A program made the position numbers and the translations under genes. A DNA stretch of 64,000 nt from NCBI RefSeq assembly GCF_021530565.1, contig NZ_JAKGBI010000008.1, forward strand, positions 1 through 64,000, written 5' to 3'. Positions 18,163 to 26,986 of the stretch are shown one piece after another. The notes under the pieces are model-generated. The model ran no database searches and was not told the DNA's origin. It was given only the letters and a program-made list of their open reading frames with translations. Numbering within the stretch: the stretch's first letter is position 1; every line of letters starts with the position of its first letter. Origin of the DNA: Pseudoalteromonas sp. SMS1 (GTDB lineage Bacteria; Pseudomonadota; Gammaproteobacteria; Enterobacterales; Alteromonadaceae).

Positions 18163-18171
18163 GACTTATCC

Positions 18172-19149
18172 TTAAAATTCCACTGACTTTTTAATCGCTT
18201 CAAACACTTTCAGTGCATCAGGCACATATTCTTTTTCAAGCGCTAATGGATAAGGTGTATCGAGTCCACACACACGCTCAATCGGTGACTCAAGATGCAG
18301 GAAACACTCTTTTTGGATTGTCGCCGCAATCTCAGCACCAAAACCATTTGTAATGGGTGCCTCATGGCTAATAACCAAACGTCCTGTTTTGGTTACTGAC
18401 TTTATCAGTGTCTCTGCATCCCAAGGTAAAATTGAGCGCAAGTCGATTAGCTCACAGCTAATGCCTGCTTCTTCAGCTTTTTGAGCGGCTTGTTCAATAA
18501 TTTCCATCTGCGCACCCCAGGCAAGTACAGTGACATCTGAGCCTGCTTTGACGACTTCAGCCGTACCTATTTCAATACTGTAATCTTCTTCTGGTACTTC
18601 GCCTACTGACGCGCGATAAAGTCGTTTAGGCTCAAAGAAAATCACTGGGTTGTCGTCTTTAATACACGCTCTTAATAGGCCCTTAGCCTGATACGGGTTA
18701 CGAGGAACAACCAGTTTTAAGCCTGGTGTATGTGCAAAATAAGCTTCGGGTGACTGAGAGTGGTATAAACCACCTGCAATACCACCACCATATGGTGTGC
18801 GGATTGTTAAGTTACCGACATTAAATTCGTTACCTGAGCGGTAGCGGAATTTGGCTGACTCATTAACGATTTGGTCGAAAGCAGGGAAGATATAATCTGC
18901 AAATTGAATTTCAGCAAGTGCCGGCGCACCAAATGCAGCTAACCCGTTAGCAAAACCAAGTATGCCCTGTTCTGTTAAGGGGGTGTTGAAAACACGGTGC
19001 TTACCATACTTTTCTTGAAGCCCAGAAGTGGCCCGAAATACACCGCCAAAGTAACCGACATCTTCACCAAAGATACAAGCTTGCGGGTGTTCAGCCATAC
19101 TGATATCAAGCGCCGAGTTAATGGCGTGTAACATATTCATTTTAGCCAT
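18172..19149 (-). CDS. bkdA2: Branched-chain 2-oxo acid dehydrogenase E1 beta subunit
   Basis: 325 residues. The transketolase-like pyrimidine-binding domain covers about 3-180: [13 protein letters not shown] near 27-39, [18 protein letters not shown], then [19 protein letters not shown]. The C-terminal transketolase domain follows. It forms the alpha2beta2 E1 with the gene upstream and decarboxylates branched-chain keto acids using thiamine diphosphate. Its ATG overlaps the last base of the E1alpha stop codon (TAATG), so translation is coupled. Confidence 0.95.
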   Translation of the reverse strand: MAKMNMLHAINSALDISMAEHPQACIFGEDVGYFGGVFRATSGLQEKYGKHRVFNTPLTEQGILGFANGLAAFGAPALAEIQFADYIFPAFDQIVNESAKFRYRSGNEFNVGNLTIRTPYGGGIAGGLYHSQSPEAYFAHTPGLKLVVPRNPYQAKGLLRACIKDDNPVIFFEPKRLYRASVGEVPEEDYSIEIGTAEVVKAGSDVTVLAWGAQMEIIEQAAQKAEEAGISCELIDLRSILPWDAETLIKSVTKTGRLVISHEAPITNGFGAEIAATIQKECFLHLESPIERVCGLDTPYPLALEKEYVPDALKVFEAIKKSVEF

Positions 19150-20366
19150 TATTTAATTCTCCCTGCAGTTACTGGATAAGCGTCCGGATATTTTTTAATG
19201 TGCGCTTTTAGTTCTTCATATTGCTGTTTTAGCGCCGGAATTGGCGTGTCGTATACGTCAGAAACAAGTTCTTCTAATGCAGGCTTTTGTACCTTCTCGG
19301 CCACTTTTAGCGCAGCTAAGATCTCTTCTCTGATCTTGTCTTTGATAGCTTCGTCTTCATTTTCATCTAGCCAACCTTGTTTTAGTAACCAAGTTTTAAA
19401 TCTTTCAACAGGGCAGCTATTTTTAAATTCAGCTTCTTCATCTTTTGTACGATAGCCCGACGGATCGTCTGATGTAGAATGGGCACCTAAGCGATAAGCA
19501 ATAGACTCAATCAGTACCGGTTCGCCTGTTGTCACGGCAATTTCACGAGCTTTTTTAGTGGCCTCGTATACCGCGAGTGTATCCGCGCCATCCACACGGA
19601 TAGTTTTAATACCATAACCTACGCCACGAGATGCAATGCCATCCCCTTTGAACTGCTCATCAGCAGGCGTAGAAATCGCATATCCGTTGTTACGGGCAAA
19701 GAAGATCACAGGTGCTTTGTGCACAGCTGCCATATTCAGGCCAGCATGGAAGTCCCCTTCAGAAGCGGCGCCTTCACCAAAATAACAGATCGTGACGTTG
19801 TCTATTTCTGAACTCAGTTCTCCCGAGGCTTTGTCGATATGCTTAAGCTTTTGCCCGTAAGCATACCCTGTCGCCTGCGGAATTTGCGTGCCTAATGGAG
19901 AAGAAATTGTTAAATAATGAAGTTCATTAGAACCATAATGAACTGGCATTTGACGACCTTTACCCAAGTCTTTTTCATTTGAAAAAAGCTGGTTCATAAA
20001 TTGTTCTAACGTGAAACCACGATAGTGTAATGCCGCTTGCTCACGATATTGAGCCATGATCATGTCATCTTGTTTTAATGCCGCAGCACTTGCTGTAATT
20101 GCGGCTTCTTCGCCCAAACACTGCATGTAAAAACTGATACGGCCTTGGCGCTGTGCAGCTTGCATACGTTCATCCAACAAGCGGATAAATCTCATTGTGC
20201 TATATATCTTAAGCGCAGTTTCTTTATCTAGTTCTGGTGCTGCCGCACCGTCTAAGATATCTCCTTGTTCACTCAAGATTTTTAATGTTGGAATATTAAG
20301 CGCATGGCCATCGATGAATTCGAGTGCATGGCTTATATTTAACGATATGTTATTGGGGTTAGTCAT
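19149..20366 (-). CDS. bkdA1: Branched-chain 2-oxo acid dehydrogenase E1 alpha subunit
   Basis: 405 residues. The ThDP-binding motif [15 protein letters not shown]...NNGYAIS (near 193-232) and the phosphorylation-loop-like [16 protein letters not shown] (near 288-303) identify the alpha subunit of keto-acid dehydrogenases. The long N-terminal extension (about 50 residues) and substrate-loop sequences fit the branched-chain type better than pyruvate dehydrogenase. First gene of the E1alpha-E1beta-E2 operon, with AGAAGG 8 bases upstream of the ATG. A perfect LiuR-like palindrome lies 133 bases upstream, pointing to induction during branched-chain amino acid catabolism. Confidence 0.94.
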   Translation of the reverse strand: MTNPNNISLNISHALEFIDGHALNIPTLKILSEQGDILDGAAAPELDKETALKIYSTMRFIRLLDERMQAAQRQGRISFYMQCLGEEAAITASAAALKQDDMIMAQYREQAALHYRGFTLEQFMNQLFSNEKDLGKGRQMPVHYGSNELHYLTISSPLGTQIPQATGYAYGQKLKHIDKASGELSSEIDNVTICYFGEGAASEGDFHAGLNMAAVHKAPVIFFARNNGYAISTPADEQFKGDGIASRGVGYGIKTIRVDGADTLAVYEATKKAREIAVTTGEPVLIESIAYRLGAHSTSDDPSGYRTKDEEAEFKNSCPVERFKTWLLKQGWLDENEDEAIKDKIREEILAALKVAEKVQKPALEELVSDVYDTPIPALKQQYEELKAHIKKYPDAYPVTAGRIK

Positions 20367-20498
20367 AACCTACCTTCTCTTGTTGTCATCGCCAATTTGC
20401 AATACTTGCAGTCAATAGCATCGACATAAAGCCCGCGAATAGAGTTTTGAATAATTAGTGCGGTAAATGCAAATTACTTAAATTAAAGCTTTTGCCAC

Positions 20499-20514
20499 TT
20501 TACGTTAACGTAAA
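20499..20514. promoter_or_regulatory. LiuR-type operator palindrome upstream of the bkd operon
   Basis: Perfect 16-bp palindrome TTTACGTTAACGTAAA, 133-148 bases before the E1alpha ATG. As I recall, MerR-family LiuR regulators of branched-chain amino acid catabolism in Alteromonadales recognise sites of this form. The position is right for control of the bkd operon. No liuR gene is in the window. Confidence 0.7.
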
Positions 20515-20546
20515 CGGTTATTCAACTAATCCTAGATGAATAACCG
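20515..20546. repeat. 10-bp inverted repeat next to the LiuR-like site
   Basis: CGGTTATTCA and TGAATAACCG separated by 12 bases, directly adjoining the LiuR-like palindrome. It could be a second operator half-site pair or part of a terminator-like fold between astE transcription and the bkd promoter. Confidence 0.45.
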
Positions 20547-20611
20547 ATAATTTGCATTTTTATTCTGGAAAGATTTCGATACGGTTATGAAAGAGCTTTT
20601 ATTTCAGTAAG

Positions 20612-21643
20612 TTAAATGAAATCCTCGTTTACTTCCATAGGAATTACGGTTAACAATGCACGCTGGCCAAGGGCAACTTTAGCATTTGGGAAGATGATTG
20701 CTTCTCCTTCAACATCAGCAAAAACCTGTGTTTCACCATCAGTGGCTAATAATTCACCTTTAGCAAAACCGGTGAAATTTACAGCACTGTCGGGGAATGG
20801 GAAAGAAAAGTCTTCACATGTGCGGTTTATTGTTCTATGTACTGTAAATAGCTCGAAGTCACCTGCATCAAAATCCTTATAATTAACACTTTCTTGGCTA
20901 ATTAATGCAGTCAATGTTTGCTTTGTCGCTTCAAAACTCGCCATATTATTCTCACCAAATGGCTTAACCTGACCAAGCTCCACGGTAAACGCATCTGCGC
21001 CAAATTGCTTTGACGAAAAATAGCTGAACGTCGTTGCTGCGGCGCTCATCATTAAGACGGTATTGACACCACAGGACAGCAAGAACTGAAGTTGCGACTT
21101 TTTCCAAGGCTTACCATGCAAGAACGGGTAAACAGCGAACTTTTCGTTTTTGGAGCCTCGTATAGCGGTATGTAAGTCATAATGAGCTCGGTATCTTCCT
21201 TCTTCAACACTTGTAAAAAAGGCACGTACATATGATTCTAACTTAGCAGCTCTAACTTGCTCTGGGTTGTCTGAGCGGTTTTCATGGGCGCCATTAAACA
21301 GACGATTTAGATTTTCATCCACAAAACGATGACCAATATTAATCGACTTAGGATTGCCATAAATAAATAATACACGCTGTTTTAATTCAAGTTTACCTTG
21401 AATAATCTGTTGAATAAGCGCATCACAAATTTCAATGGGTGCGGTCTCATTACCATGCACAGCACTGGACAACACAATGTCTTTCGTGGTCTTACAACAT
21501 GGTGTGAACTCAATAACACCAGTGTCGATTACTTTAACCTCTGTCCCATTTGCCAAAGTAAACTGACTTGGCTCAAGTGAAAATTCATTTTCACGAGTAA
21601 TGGTTAAAAAGTCCCCTGTGGTTTTTAATGTATCAAGGTACAT
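20612..21643 (-). CDS. astE: Succinylglutamate desuccinylase
   Basis: 343 residues. AstE hydrolyses N-succinylglutamate to succinate and glutamate, the last step of the arginine succinyltransferase pathway. The zinc ligands are visible in [13 protein letters not shown] (His and Glu near 63-66) and [11 protein letters not shown] (near 155), and the catalytic Glu in [11 protein letters not shown]. Length agrees with the family (about 320-345). The other ast genes are absent from the window. A good ribosome site AAGGTG precedes the ATG. It stands alone between the pgm terminator and the bkd region. Confidence 0.93.
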   Translation of the reverse strand: MYLDTLKTTGDFLTITRENEFSLEPSQFTLANGTEVKVIDTGVIEFTPCCKTTKDIVLSSAVHGNETAPIEICDALIQQIIQGKLELKQRVLFIYGNPKSINIGHRFVDENLNRLFNGAHENRSDNPEQVRAAKLESYVRAFFTSVEEGRYRAHYDLHTAIRGSKNEKFAVYPFLHGKPWKKSQLQFLLSCGVNTVLMMSAAATTFSYFSSKQFGADAFTVELGQVKPFGENNMASFEATKQTLTALISQESVNYKDFDAGDFELFTVHRTINRTCEDFSFPFPDSAVNFTGFAKGELLATDGETQVFADVEGEAIIFPNAKVALGQRALLTVIPMEVNEDFI

Positions 21644-21664
21644 ACTGTCACCTTATGAGAGAAG

Positions 21665-21697
21665 AAAAAAGAAAAGGCCATTAAATTAATGGCCTTT
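21665..21697 (-). terminator. Terminator after pgm
   Basis: On the minus strand the hairpin AAAGGCCATTAA / TTAATGGCCTTT (short loop) is followed by TCTTTTTTCTTC, 17 bases downstream of the pgm stop. Confidence 0.85.
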
Positions 21698-21712
21698 AAG
21701 AATTGTACGACA

Positions 21713-23350
21713 TTAACTAATCACACTATCTACCAGTGCTTTCGCTGCATTCTCAAGCTCAGCTAAATGTGCTTCGCCTTTGAAAGATTCTAGATAAATC
21801 TTGTAAATATCTTCCGTGCCCGATGGTCTTGCCGCAAACCAGCCTGACTCAGTCACGACTTTCAGCCCACCAATCGCTGCACCGTTTCCAGGCGCATGTG
21901 TTAAAATATCTGTAATTTGGTCACCCGCTAGCGTTGTTACTTTCACATCATCAACACTCAGCGCTTTTAATCGCGCTTTTTGAGAGCCTGTGGCAGGCGC
22001 ATCAATTCGCTTATAACTTGGTGCACCGAACTGTTGTTCTAATTCCCGATAGCGCTCTGACGGTGTTTTTCCTGTCACCGCTAAAATTTCTGCCGCCAAC
22101 AGCCCTAGAATAAAACCGTCTTTGTCAGTGTTCCAAACATCGCCATTCATCCTAAGGAAAGAGGCACCTGCACTCTCTTCACCACCAAATGCAAGCCATT
22201 TATCACTGAGCCCCTCGACGAACCATTTAAAACCAACAGGGACTTCGTAAACTTCATGACCGAGTTGGGTGACGACTTTATCAATCATGCCGCTAGACAC
22301 TAGAGTCTTCCCAACCTTGACGTCTTTTGACCAGTCACGATGTTGAAGTAAATAGTCAATCGCGACAGCAAGAAAATGATTCGGGTTCATCAAACCATCT
22401 TTGGTTACAATGCCATGACGATCGTAATCTGGGTCATTCCCTATTCCAATGTCATAGTCATCTTTCAACGCAATCAGGTTTGCCATTGCAAATGGCGAAG
22501 AACAATCCATTCGAATTTTGCCATCTTTATCTAATGGCATAAATGCAAAGCGGGGATCTACTTCGTCATTCACAACAGTCATATTGAGATTATAGCGTTT
22601 CGCAATCACGGGCCAGAAATTAATCCCTGAACCACCTAGCGGATCGATGCCAATGTTAACACCGGCTTTAGCAATTGCGTCTAAATCAATCACATTAGCT
22701 AGATCTTCAACATAAGGGGTAATCAAATCTTCATATTTAATAAAGCCCGAACGTTTGGCTTTGGCATATGGAAACAGCTCCACTTCTACCAAGTCTTCAC
22801 GCAATAACTGGTTTGCTCGTTGCTCTATCCAGTTCGTGACTTCAGTGTCCGCTGGACCACCATTTGGCGGGTTGTACTTAAAACCGCCGTCTTCGGGCGG
22901 GTTGTGTGATGGCGTCACAACTATGCCGTCAGCCAATTCCTGTGGGTGAGTTCTATTGTGGCAAACAATCGCATGGCTAATAACCGGGGTCGGTGTAAAG
23001 TCATCTCCTTCTTGGGTAATCACTTGCACTTCATTGGCAACAAGCACTTCTATAGCAGAATTAAAAGCGGCCTCTGAAAGCGCATGGGTGTCTTTACCCA
23101 AGAAAAGCGGTCCAAAAATATTGTTCGCTTTTCGGTAATCACAAATCGCCTGTGTAATCGCCAATATATGTGATTCATTAAACTTCACATTATACGAGCA
23201 TCCACGATGGCCAGAGGTGCCAAAAGCAACACATTGCTCTGGGTTGACTTCGAGATCAGGCTCATTCAAATAATATGCCGAAACCAGCTTCGGAATATTC
23301 GCGAGCTGGGATTTGGGAGCTGGTTTGCCTGCGTTTGGATGGTTTGCCAT
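21713..23350 (-). CDS. pgm: Alpha-D-glucose phosphoglucomutase
   Basis: 545 residues, the length of E. coli Pgm. It interconverts glucose-1-phosphate and glucose-6-phosphate. Substrate-binding GTSGHRG is near residue 47; the active serine loop [11 protein letters not shown] is near 145-155; the metal-binding loop is DPDYDRHG; the sugar-binding loop GGEESAG; and the phosphate loop is [11 protein letters not shown]. The ATG at 23350 is preferred to the GTG three bases earlier because AAGGA is better spaced. It lies 9 bases after seqA, the same seqA-pgm pair as in E. coli. Confidence 0.97.
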   Translation of the reverse strand: MANHPNAGKPAPKSQLANIPKLVSAYYLNEPDLEVNPEQCVAFGTSGHRGCSYNVKFNESHILAITQAICDYRKANNIFGPLFLGKDTHALSEAAFNSAIEVLVANEVQVITQEGDDFTPTPVISHAIVCHNRTHPQELADGIVVTPSHNPPEDGGFKYNPPNGGPADTEVTNWIEQRANQLLREDLVEVELFPYAKAKRSGFIKYEDLITPYVEDLANVIDLDAIAKAGVNIGIDPLGGSGINFWPVIAKRYNLNMTVVNDEVDPRFAFMPLDKDGKIRMDCSSPFAMANLIALKDDYDIGIGNDPDYDRHGIVTKDGLMNPNHFLAVAIDYLLQHRDWSKDVKVGKTLVSSGMIDKVVTQLGHEVYEVPVGFKWFVEGLSDKWLAFGGEESAGASFLRMNGDVWNTDKDGFILGLLAAEILAVTGKTPSERYRELEQQFGAPSYKRIDAPATGSQKARLKALSVDDVKVTTLAGDQITDILTHAPGNGAAIGGLKVVTESGWFAARPSGTEDIYKIYLESFKGEAHLAELENAAKALVDSVIS

Positions 23351-23359
23351 CACATTTCC

Positions 23360-23911
23360 TTATAGGTAGTCTCTAATGGTTTCTGCTTGCTGCTGAGTGT
23401 AGCCTAGATTAAGCGCTACTTCGTGCAGCATCATCTTCTTGCGCGTGGTATTTGAATTGGTCATGACCCAATATTCACTGTCCGTGATATTTTTTGGGTT
23501 CATACTGCTCCCACTTTCAAGTAACGCTTCTTTGCTTTTGGCAAAGTAGATTCTGTCTCTACCCTTAATATCAAGTACTCGATTGAATTGGGCTTTGTGA
23601 GTTCTATGAAACGCAGCCAGAATGAATAAAAACCTGCCCACAACGCCCTTTTGCATTGCGAGTTCTTCTTTATTCAAAATATTAAACACATTGGCTGTTT
23701 CTTTAACGGGTTCTGGCACTTCCTCCACAGCTTCCGCTGACTGAGGTTGCTCAACTGCTTTTTCAACTTCGTTTGAAGCTTTAACTGAATCGCCTTGGGA
23801 AGGCTCTAATTCTAATAAACGACGCAGGATCTGTGAGGCGCTCTCACCAATACTCTGCGTATTGCTTGCAATGTATTGATATAGCTCGTCATCTATTTCT
23901 ATTGTTTTCAT
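23360..23911 (-). CDS. seqA: Negative modulator of replication initiation SeqA
   Basis: 183 residues. The N-terminal oligomerisation domain is MKTIEIDDELYQYIAS...ASQILRRLLEL (1-37). A Gln/Glu/Val-rich linker follows (about 40-75), and then the C-terminal hemimethylated-GATC-binding domain containing GRDRIYFAKSKEALLESGSS and TNSNTTRKKMML, which matches E. coli SeqA. It sequesters newly replicated oriC and organises nascent DNA. First gene of the seqA-pgm operon, divergent from ybfF exactly as in enteric bacteria. Confidence 0.97.
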   Translation of the reverse strand: MKTIEIDDELYQYIASNTQSIGESASQILRRLLELEPSQGDSVKASNEVEKAVEQPQSAEAVEEVPEPVKETANVFNILNKEELAMQKGVVGRFLFILAAFHRTHKAQFNRVLDIKGRDRIYFAKSKEALLESGSSMNPKNITDSEYWVMTNSNTTRKKMMLHEVALNLGYTQQQAETIRDYL

Positions 23912-24037
23912 GCTTGTCCTGTCATTTTGTACATATACCGCATCTGCGAGAGATTATATCTAAATTTATCATATTCCTCTACGGCTTTGATTTTTGAATT
24001 AACACTGGCAAAATAGCCGCGCAAACTTGGAGGTTGT

Positions 24038-24811
24038 ATGTTACTCAATTTTAAACAAAGTGGTTTAGACCCAAATAATGCCAAAACTGTGATCTTGATT
24101 CACGGCTTATTTGGCTCACTAGAGAACCTAAATGTTATCGCTAGGGCACTGGAGCCAAGCTTTCATGTCATCAACGTCGACTTACGAAATCATGGCCGCT
24201 CCTTTAAAGGAGACAAAATGAGCTATGATGTGATGGCTGCAGATATTTTAGCGTTAATCGATCATCTTGGCTTGCACAATGTCAACCTTGTTGGTCACTC
24301 AATGGGAGGCAAAGTCGCCATGCAGGTTGCAATGATGGATGAACAGAAAGTTGAAAAGCTGATTGTTCTGGACATTGCCCCCGTAAACTATCACCCCAGG
24401 CATGACACAATTATCGCGGCGTTAAACCAAGTGAGCCAGCAAACACCCGCGAGCCGAGCCGATGCAGATAAAATACTGTCGGGTTACATTGAAGAGCTAG
24501 GGGTCAGACAGTTTTTATTAAAAAGCCTCGCCAAAAACTCTCAGGGTATACTGGAGTGGCGTTTTAACCTATCGGTTATCGAAGAAAATTATTCTAAGAT
24601 TATCGCTAACATAGATACACCTCGTACCTGTTTGTGTGATACGCTCTTTATCAAAGGAAATAATTCCGATTATATTCTACCAGAGCATAGAGAGGCGATT
24701 GTCGGCGCTTTCTCCAAAGCAAAAGCTAAGATCATCCAAGGTGCTGGTCATTGGCTACATGCTGAAAAGCCAGAAGCTGTCAATCGTTCAATTATTGATT
24801 TTATTCAATAA
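24038..24811 (+). CDS. ybfF: YbfF-type alpha/beta-hydrolase (esterase)
   Basis: 257 residues. An oxyanion motif HGLFGS (near 22-27), nucleophile elbow GHSMGG (near 87-92) and catalytic histidine in GAGHWLHAEKPE (near 233-244) place it in the YbfF group. E. coli YbfF has thioesterase/esterase activity on acyl-CoA and short esters. A good Shine-Dalgarno (GGAGG) precedes the ATG. Divergent from seqA, 126 bases apart. Confidence 0.92.
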   Translation: MLLNFKQSGLDPNNAKTVILIHGLFGSLENLNVIARALEPSFHVINVDLRNHGRSFKGDKMSYDVMAADILALIDHLGLHNVNLVGHSMGGKVAMQVAMMDEQKVEKLIVLDIAPVNYHPRHDTIIAALNQVSQQTPASRADADKILSGYIEELGVRQFLLKSLAKNSQGILEWRFNLSVIEENYSKIIANIDTPRTCLCDTLFIKGNNSDYILPEHREAIVGAFSKAKAKIIQGAGHWLHAEKPEAVNRSIIDFIQ

Positions 24812-24899
24812 TTGTCAGAGATTTTTATGCGGGGCTGCTTAATTTATTGTAGATAGATATGCTATAGTAGCCGCCGTTTAAGGTTTTAGTAGTGCAAAG

Positions 24900-25121
24900 A
24901 TGATCAGTCAATACATAAATGAGTTTGAAACTCTTGGTTTTTACTTTGCTCTCGCATGTATATTCTTTCTTATTGGAATGGCGATACAGGACGTTCTAAA
25001 GAAGGGTGACGTGCCTAAATTTGGTCGATACATCGTCTGGCTGGTGTTGTTTTTAGGTTGTTCAGGTTTCATAGCCAAAGGTGTCATCCAAGTGTTTTGG
25101 CAAGGTGCGGGTGTTGGTTAA
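24900..25121 (+). CDS. DUF2788 small membrane protein
   Basis: 73 residues with two transmembrane helices: FYFALACIFFLIGMAIQDV (about 13-31) and YIVWLVLFLGCSGFIAKGVI (about 44-63), joined by a basic loop KKGDVPKFGR. Size, two-helix plan and location between ybfF and ybfE match DUF2788 proteins of Gammaproteobacteria. Function unknown. Its stop overlaps the ybfE start by one base. Confidence 0.85.
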   Translation: MISQYINEFETLGFYFALACIFFLIGMAIQDVLKKGDVPKFGRYIVWLVLFLGCSGFIAKGVIQVFWQGAGVG

Positions 25122-25399
25122 TGGCCAAGTCTGAATTAGATAGAACAACTATCGACTTATTTGAAAATGAAAAGCGCCCTGGTCGGCCCAAAACAAATCC
25201 CTTACCGAGGGAGATGCAGCTTAAGATCAACAAGCGCAATCAAATTAAAAGAGATAGAGCAAGAGGGTTAAAGCGCGTAGAGTTCAAAGTTTCTTCAGAA
25301 CTTTACCAAGCGTTGAGTGATATGGCTGAAGAACAAAATATCAGCCGTAGTGCACTAATAGAAACCATCTTGCAAGAGAAATTAGCGATTAATAGATAA
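25121..25399 (+). CDS. ybfE: YbfE family LexA-regulated ribbon-helix-helix-like protein
   Basis: 92 residues. A conserved LFENEKRPGRPKTNPLPR block (near 13-30), a basic stretch NKRNQIKRDRARGLKR, and a C-terminal ribbon-helix-helix-like segment (VEFKVSSELYQALSDMAEEQNISRS) match YbfE. E. coli ybfE is reported to be in the LexA regulon; I saw no SOS box here. The ATG at 25121 overlaps the stop of the DUF2788 gene and follows family length; a longer frame from 25058 lies inside that gene. Followed by fldA as in E. coli. Confidence 0.88.
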   Translation: MAKSELDRTTIDLFENEKRPGRPKTNPLPREMQLKINKRNQIKRDRARGLKRVEFKVSSELYQALSDMAEEQNISRSALIETILQEKLAINR

Positions 25400-25412
25400 A
25401 GGTAAGTAATTA

Positions 25413-25940
25413 ATGGCAAGCGTAGGTATTTTTTTCGGTAGTGATACGGGTAACACCGAGCACGTTGCTAAACAGATCCAAAAAGAATTAGGTAAAAAAT
25501 TAATTGATGTAAAGGACATTGCTAAAAGCAGCAAAGCTGACATTGAAGAGTTTGACCTGATTTTATTTGGTATCCCTACTTGGTATTACGGCGAAGCCCA
25601 ATGTGATTGGGATGATTTCTTCCCTGAATTAGAAGAAATTAACTTTGAAGGTAAGCTAGTTGCTATTTTTGGTTGTGGTGACCAAGAAGACTACGCTGAA
25701 TACTTCTTAGATGCGATGGGCATGGTGAATGACATTGTTACAGAACGTGGTGCAATTGTTGTCGGTCACTGGTCAACTGAAGGCTATGAGTTTGAAGCGT
25801 CAAAAGCGCTTGTCGATGACAACCATTTTGTCGGCCTAGGTATCGATGAAGACCGCCAACCTGAACTTACTGAGCAACGTATTAAAGCTTGGTGTGCGCA
25901 GGTATATGATGAAATGTGCTTGAGCGAATTAGAAGATTAA
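25413..25940 (+). CDS. fldA: Flavodoxin I
   Basis: 175 residues, long-chain flavodoxin. The FMN phosphate loop is GSDTGNTE (near 8-15), the first aromatic loop PTWYYGEAQCDW (near 55-66) and the second FGCGDQEDYAEYF (near 87-99). It is a low-potential electron carrier for flavoenzymes and radical-SAM enzymes in the cytoplasm. Position between ybfE and fur is the conserved enteric order. Confidence 0.97.
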   Translation: MASVGIFFGSDTGNTEHVAKQIQKELGKKLIDVKDIAKSSKADIEEFDLILFGIPTWYYGEAQCDWDDFFPELEEINFEGKLVAIFGCGDQEDYAEYFLDAMGMVNDIVTERGAIVVGHWSTEGYEFEASKALVDDNHFVGLGIDEDRQPELTEQRIKAWCAQVYDEMCLSELED

Positions 25941-25985
25941 TTCTTTTAATTGATAAAACAAGCTTTGACTTGTTGCCCGTGCACG

Positions 25986-26022
25986 TTATTCTTAAGAAAA
26001 TGGTCGTGCTTATTCTTAAGAA
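25986..26022 (+). repeat. Two direct copies of a 13-bp element upstream of fur
   Basis: TTATTCTTAAGAA occurs at 25986-25998 and again at 26010-26022, 24 bases apart, each containing the palindrome TTCTTAAGAA. It sits between the fldA stop and the fur start and is a candidate operator for the fur promoter. Confidence 0.6.
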
Positions 26023-26056
26023 TTGAAGTAAAAGAAAATAGATTGAGACAGATTAA

Positions 26057-26500
26057 ATGACTGATCACAACTTAGAGCTTAAAAAGGCGGGCTTAAAAGT
26101 CACCTTACCGCGTATTAAAATTCTGGAGATTTTACAATCTCCAGAAAACCAACATATCAGTGCTGAAGACGTTTACAAAATATTGCTAGATAAAGGCGAA
26201 GAAATTGGTCTAGCAACTGTTTACCGTGTACTAAACCAATTTGATGACGCTGGTATTGTGACTCGTCACCACTTTGAAGGTGGAAAGTCTGTGTTCGAGC
26301 TATCGGGCAGCACACACCACGATCACTTAGTATGCTTGAAGTGTGGTAAAGTAATTGAGTTTGAAGATGATGTTATTGAAACTCGCCAGGTTGAGATTGC
26401 AACAAGCAATGGTATCAAACTAACTAACCACTCTTTATACCTATACGGTGAGTGCGTGGACGAAGAAGCCTGTAAAAAGTTTACTGAGTCAGACAACTGA
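26057..26500 (+). CDS. fur: Ferric uptake regulator Fur
   Basis: 147 residues. A winged-helix DNA-binding domain (1-83) includes LKVTLPRIKILEIL and the recognition helix ATVYRVLNQF. The metal-binding dimerisation domain contains HHDHLVCLKCGKVIEF with the CxxC zinc site. It represses iron acquisition genes when loaded with Fe2+. Gene order fldA-fur is conserved with E. coli, where fldA and fur are linked to the oxidative-stress response. A terminator follows. Confidence 0.97.
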   Translation: MTDHNLELKKAGLKVTLPRIKILEILQSPENQHISAEDVYKILLDKGEEIGLATVYRVLNQFDDAGIVTRHHFEGGKSVFELSGSTHHDHLVCLKCGKVIEFEDDVIETRQVEIATSNGIKLTNHSLYLYGECVDEEACKKFTESDN

Positions 26501-26527
26501 TAATAACGTAAACCTATCACGGAATCT

Positions 26528-26551
26528 AAGCCAGCATTGTGCTGGCTTTTT
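26528..26551 (+). terminator. Terminator after fur
   Basis: AAGCCAGCA-TTG-TGCTGGCTT hairpin followed by TTT and T-rich sequence, 28 bases after the fur stop. Confidence 0.85.
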
Positions 26552-26561
26552 ACTTTGCGAT

Positions 26562-26861
26562 TTAAGTCGTTTCCAATCCGTATAGGGCATCAGCAACACG
26601 CTTTAAATCCACCTCCGTCACAAAATCATCCGACAGTGTTAAAATTGCATTGAGATTGTTTTTGAGCTTTTCTTTACACATGGGCTCTGGCTTAAGTGCA
26701 GTTTGTAATAAATGGAGTGACATATCAGCTATCAATAGGCGTTGCTTTTCCGGCCACGACTCATCTCCTTGCACAGCTTTATGACGCGTTATTGCCTGTT
26801 CCACTTCATCATGGATCCCCCAACTCAATGTTAAGATTTCCTGCCTTTTCTCTTTGTCCAT
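26562..26861 (-). CDS. Small hypothetical cytoplasmic protein
   Basis: 99 residues, mostly helical and charged, with no signal peptide. It starts MDKEKRQEILTLSWGIHDEVEQAI with an excellent ribosome site (GGAGG, 7 bases). Two histidines (in GIHDE and TRHKA) lie in the first helices. I do not recognise the family. It faces fur convergently and is downstream of, but 125 bases away from, the kinase-like gene. Confidence 0.65.
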   Translation of the reverse strand: MDKEKRQEILTLSWGIHDEVEQAITRHKAVQGDESWPEKQRLLIADMSLHLLQTALKPEPMCKEKLKNNLNAILTLSDDFVTEVDLKRVADALYGLETT

Positions 26862-26986
26862 AATTCCTCCTTTGTCTCAAGGGTGCAACATGCTGCTCAG
26901 AATTACAATTGACAATTCGTCATATACTATGAAAAAAGCCGCGTTGCATGCCAATCGAAAAGTAGGCACTAAGCATGGGAGTCGAT

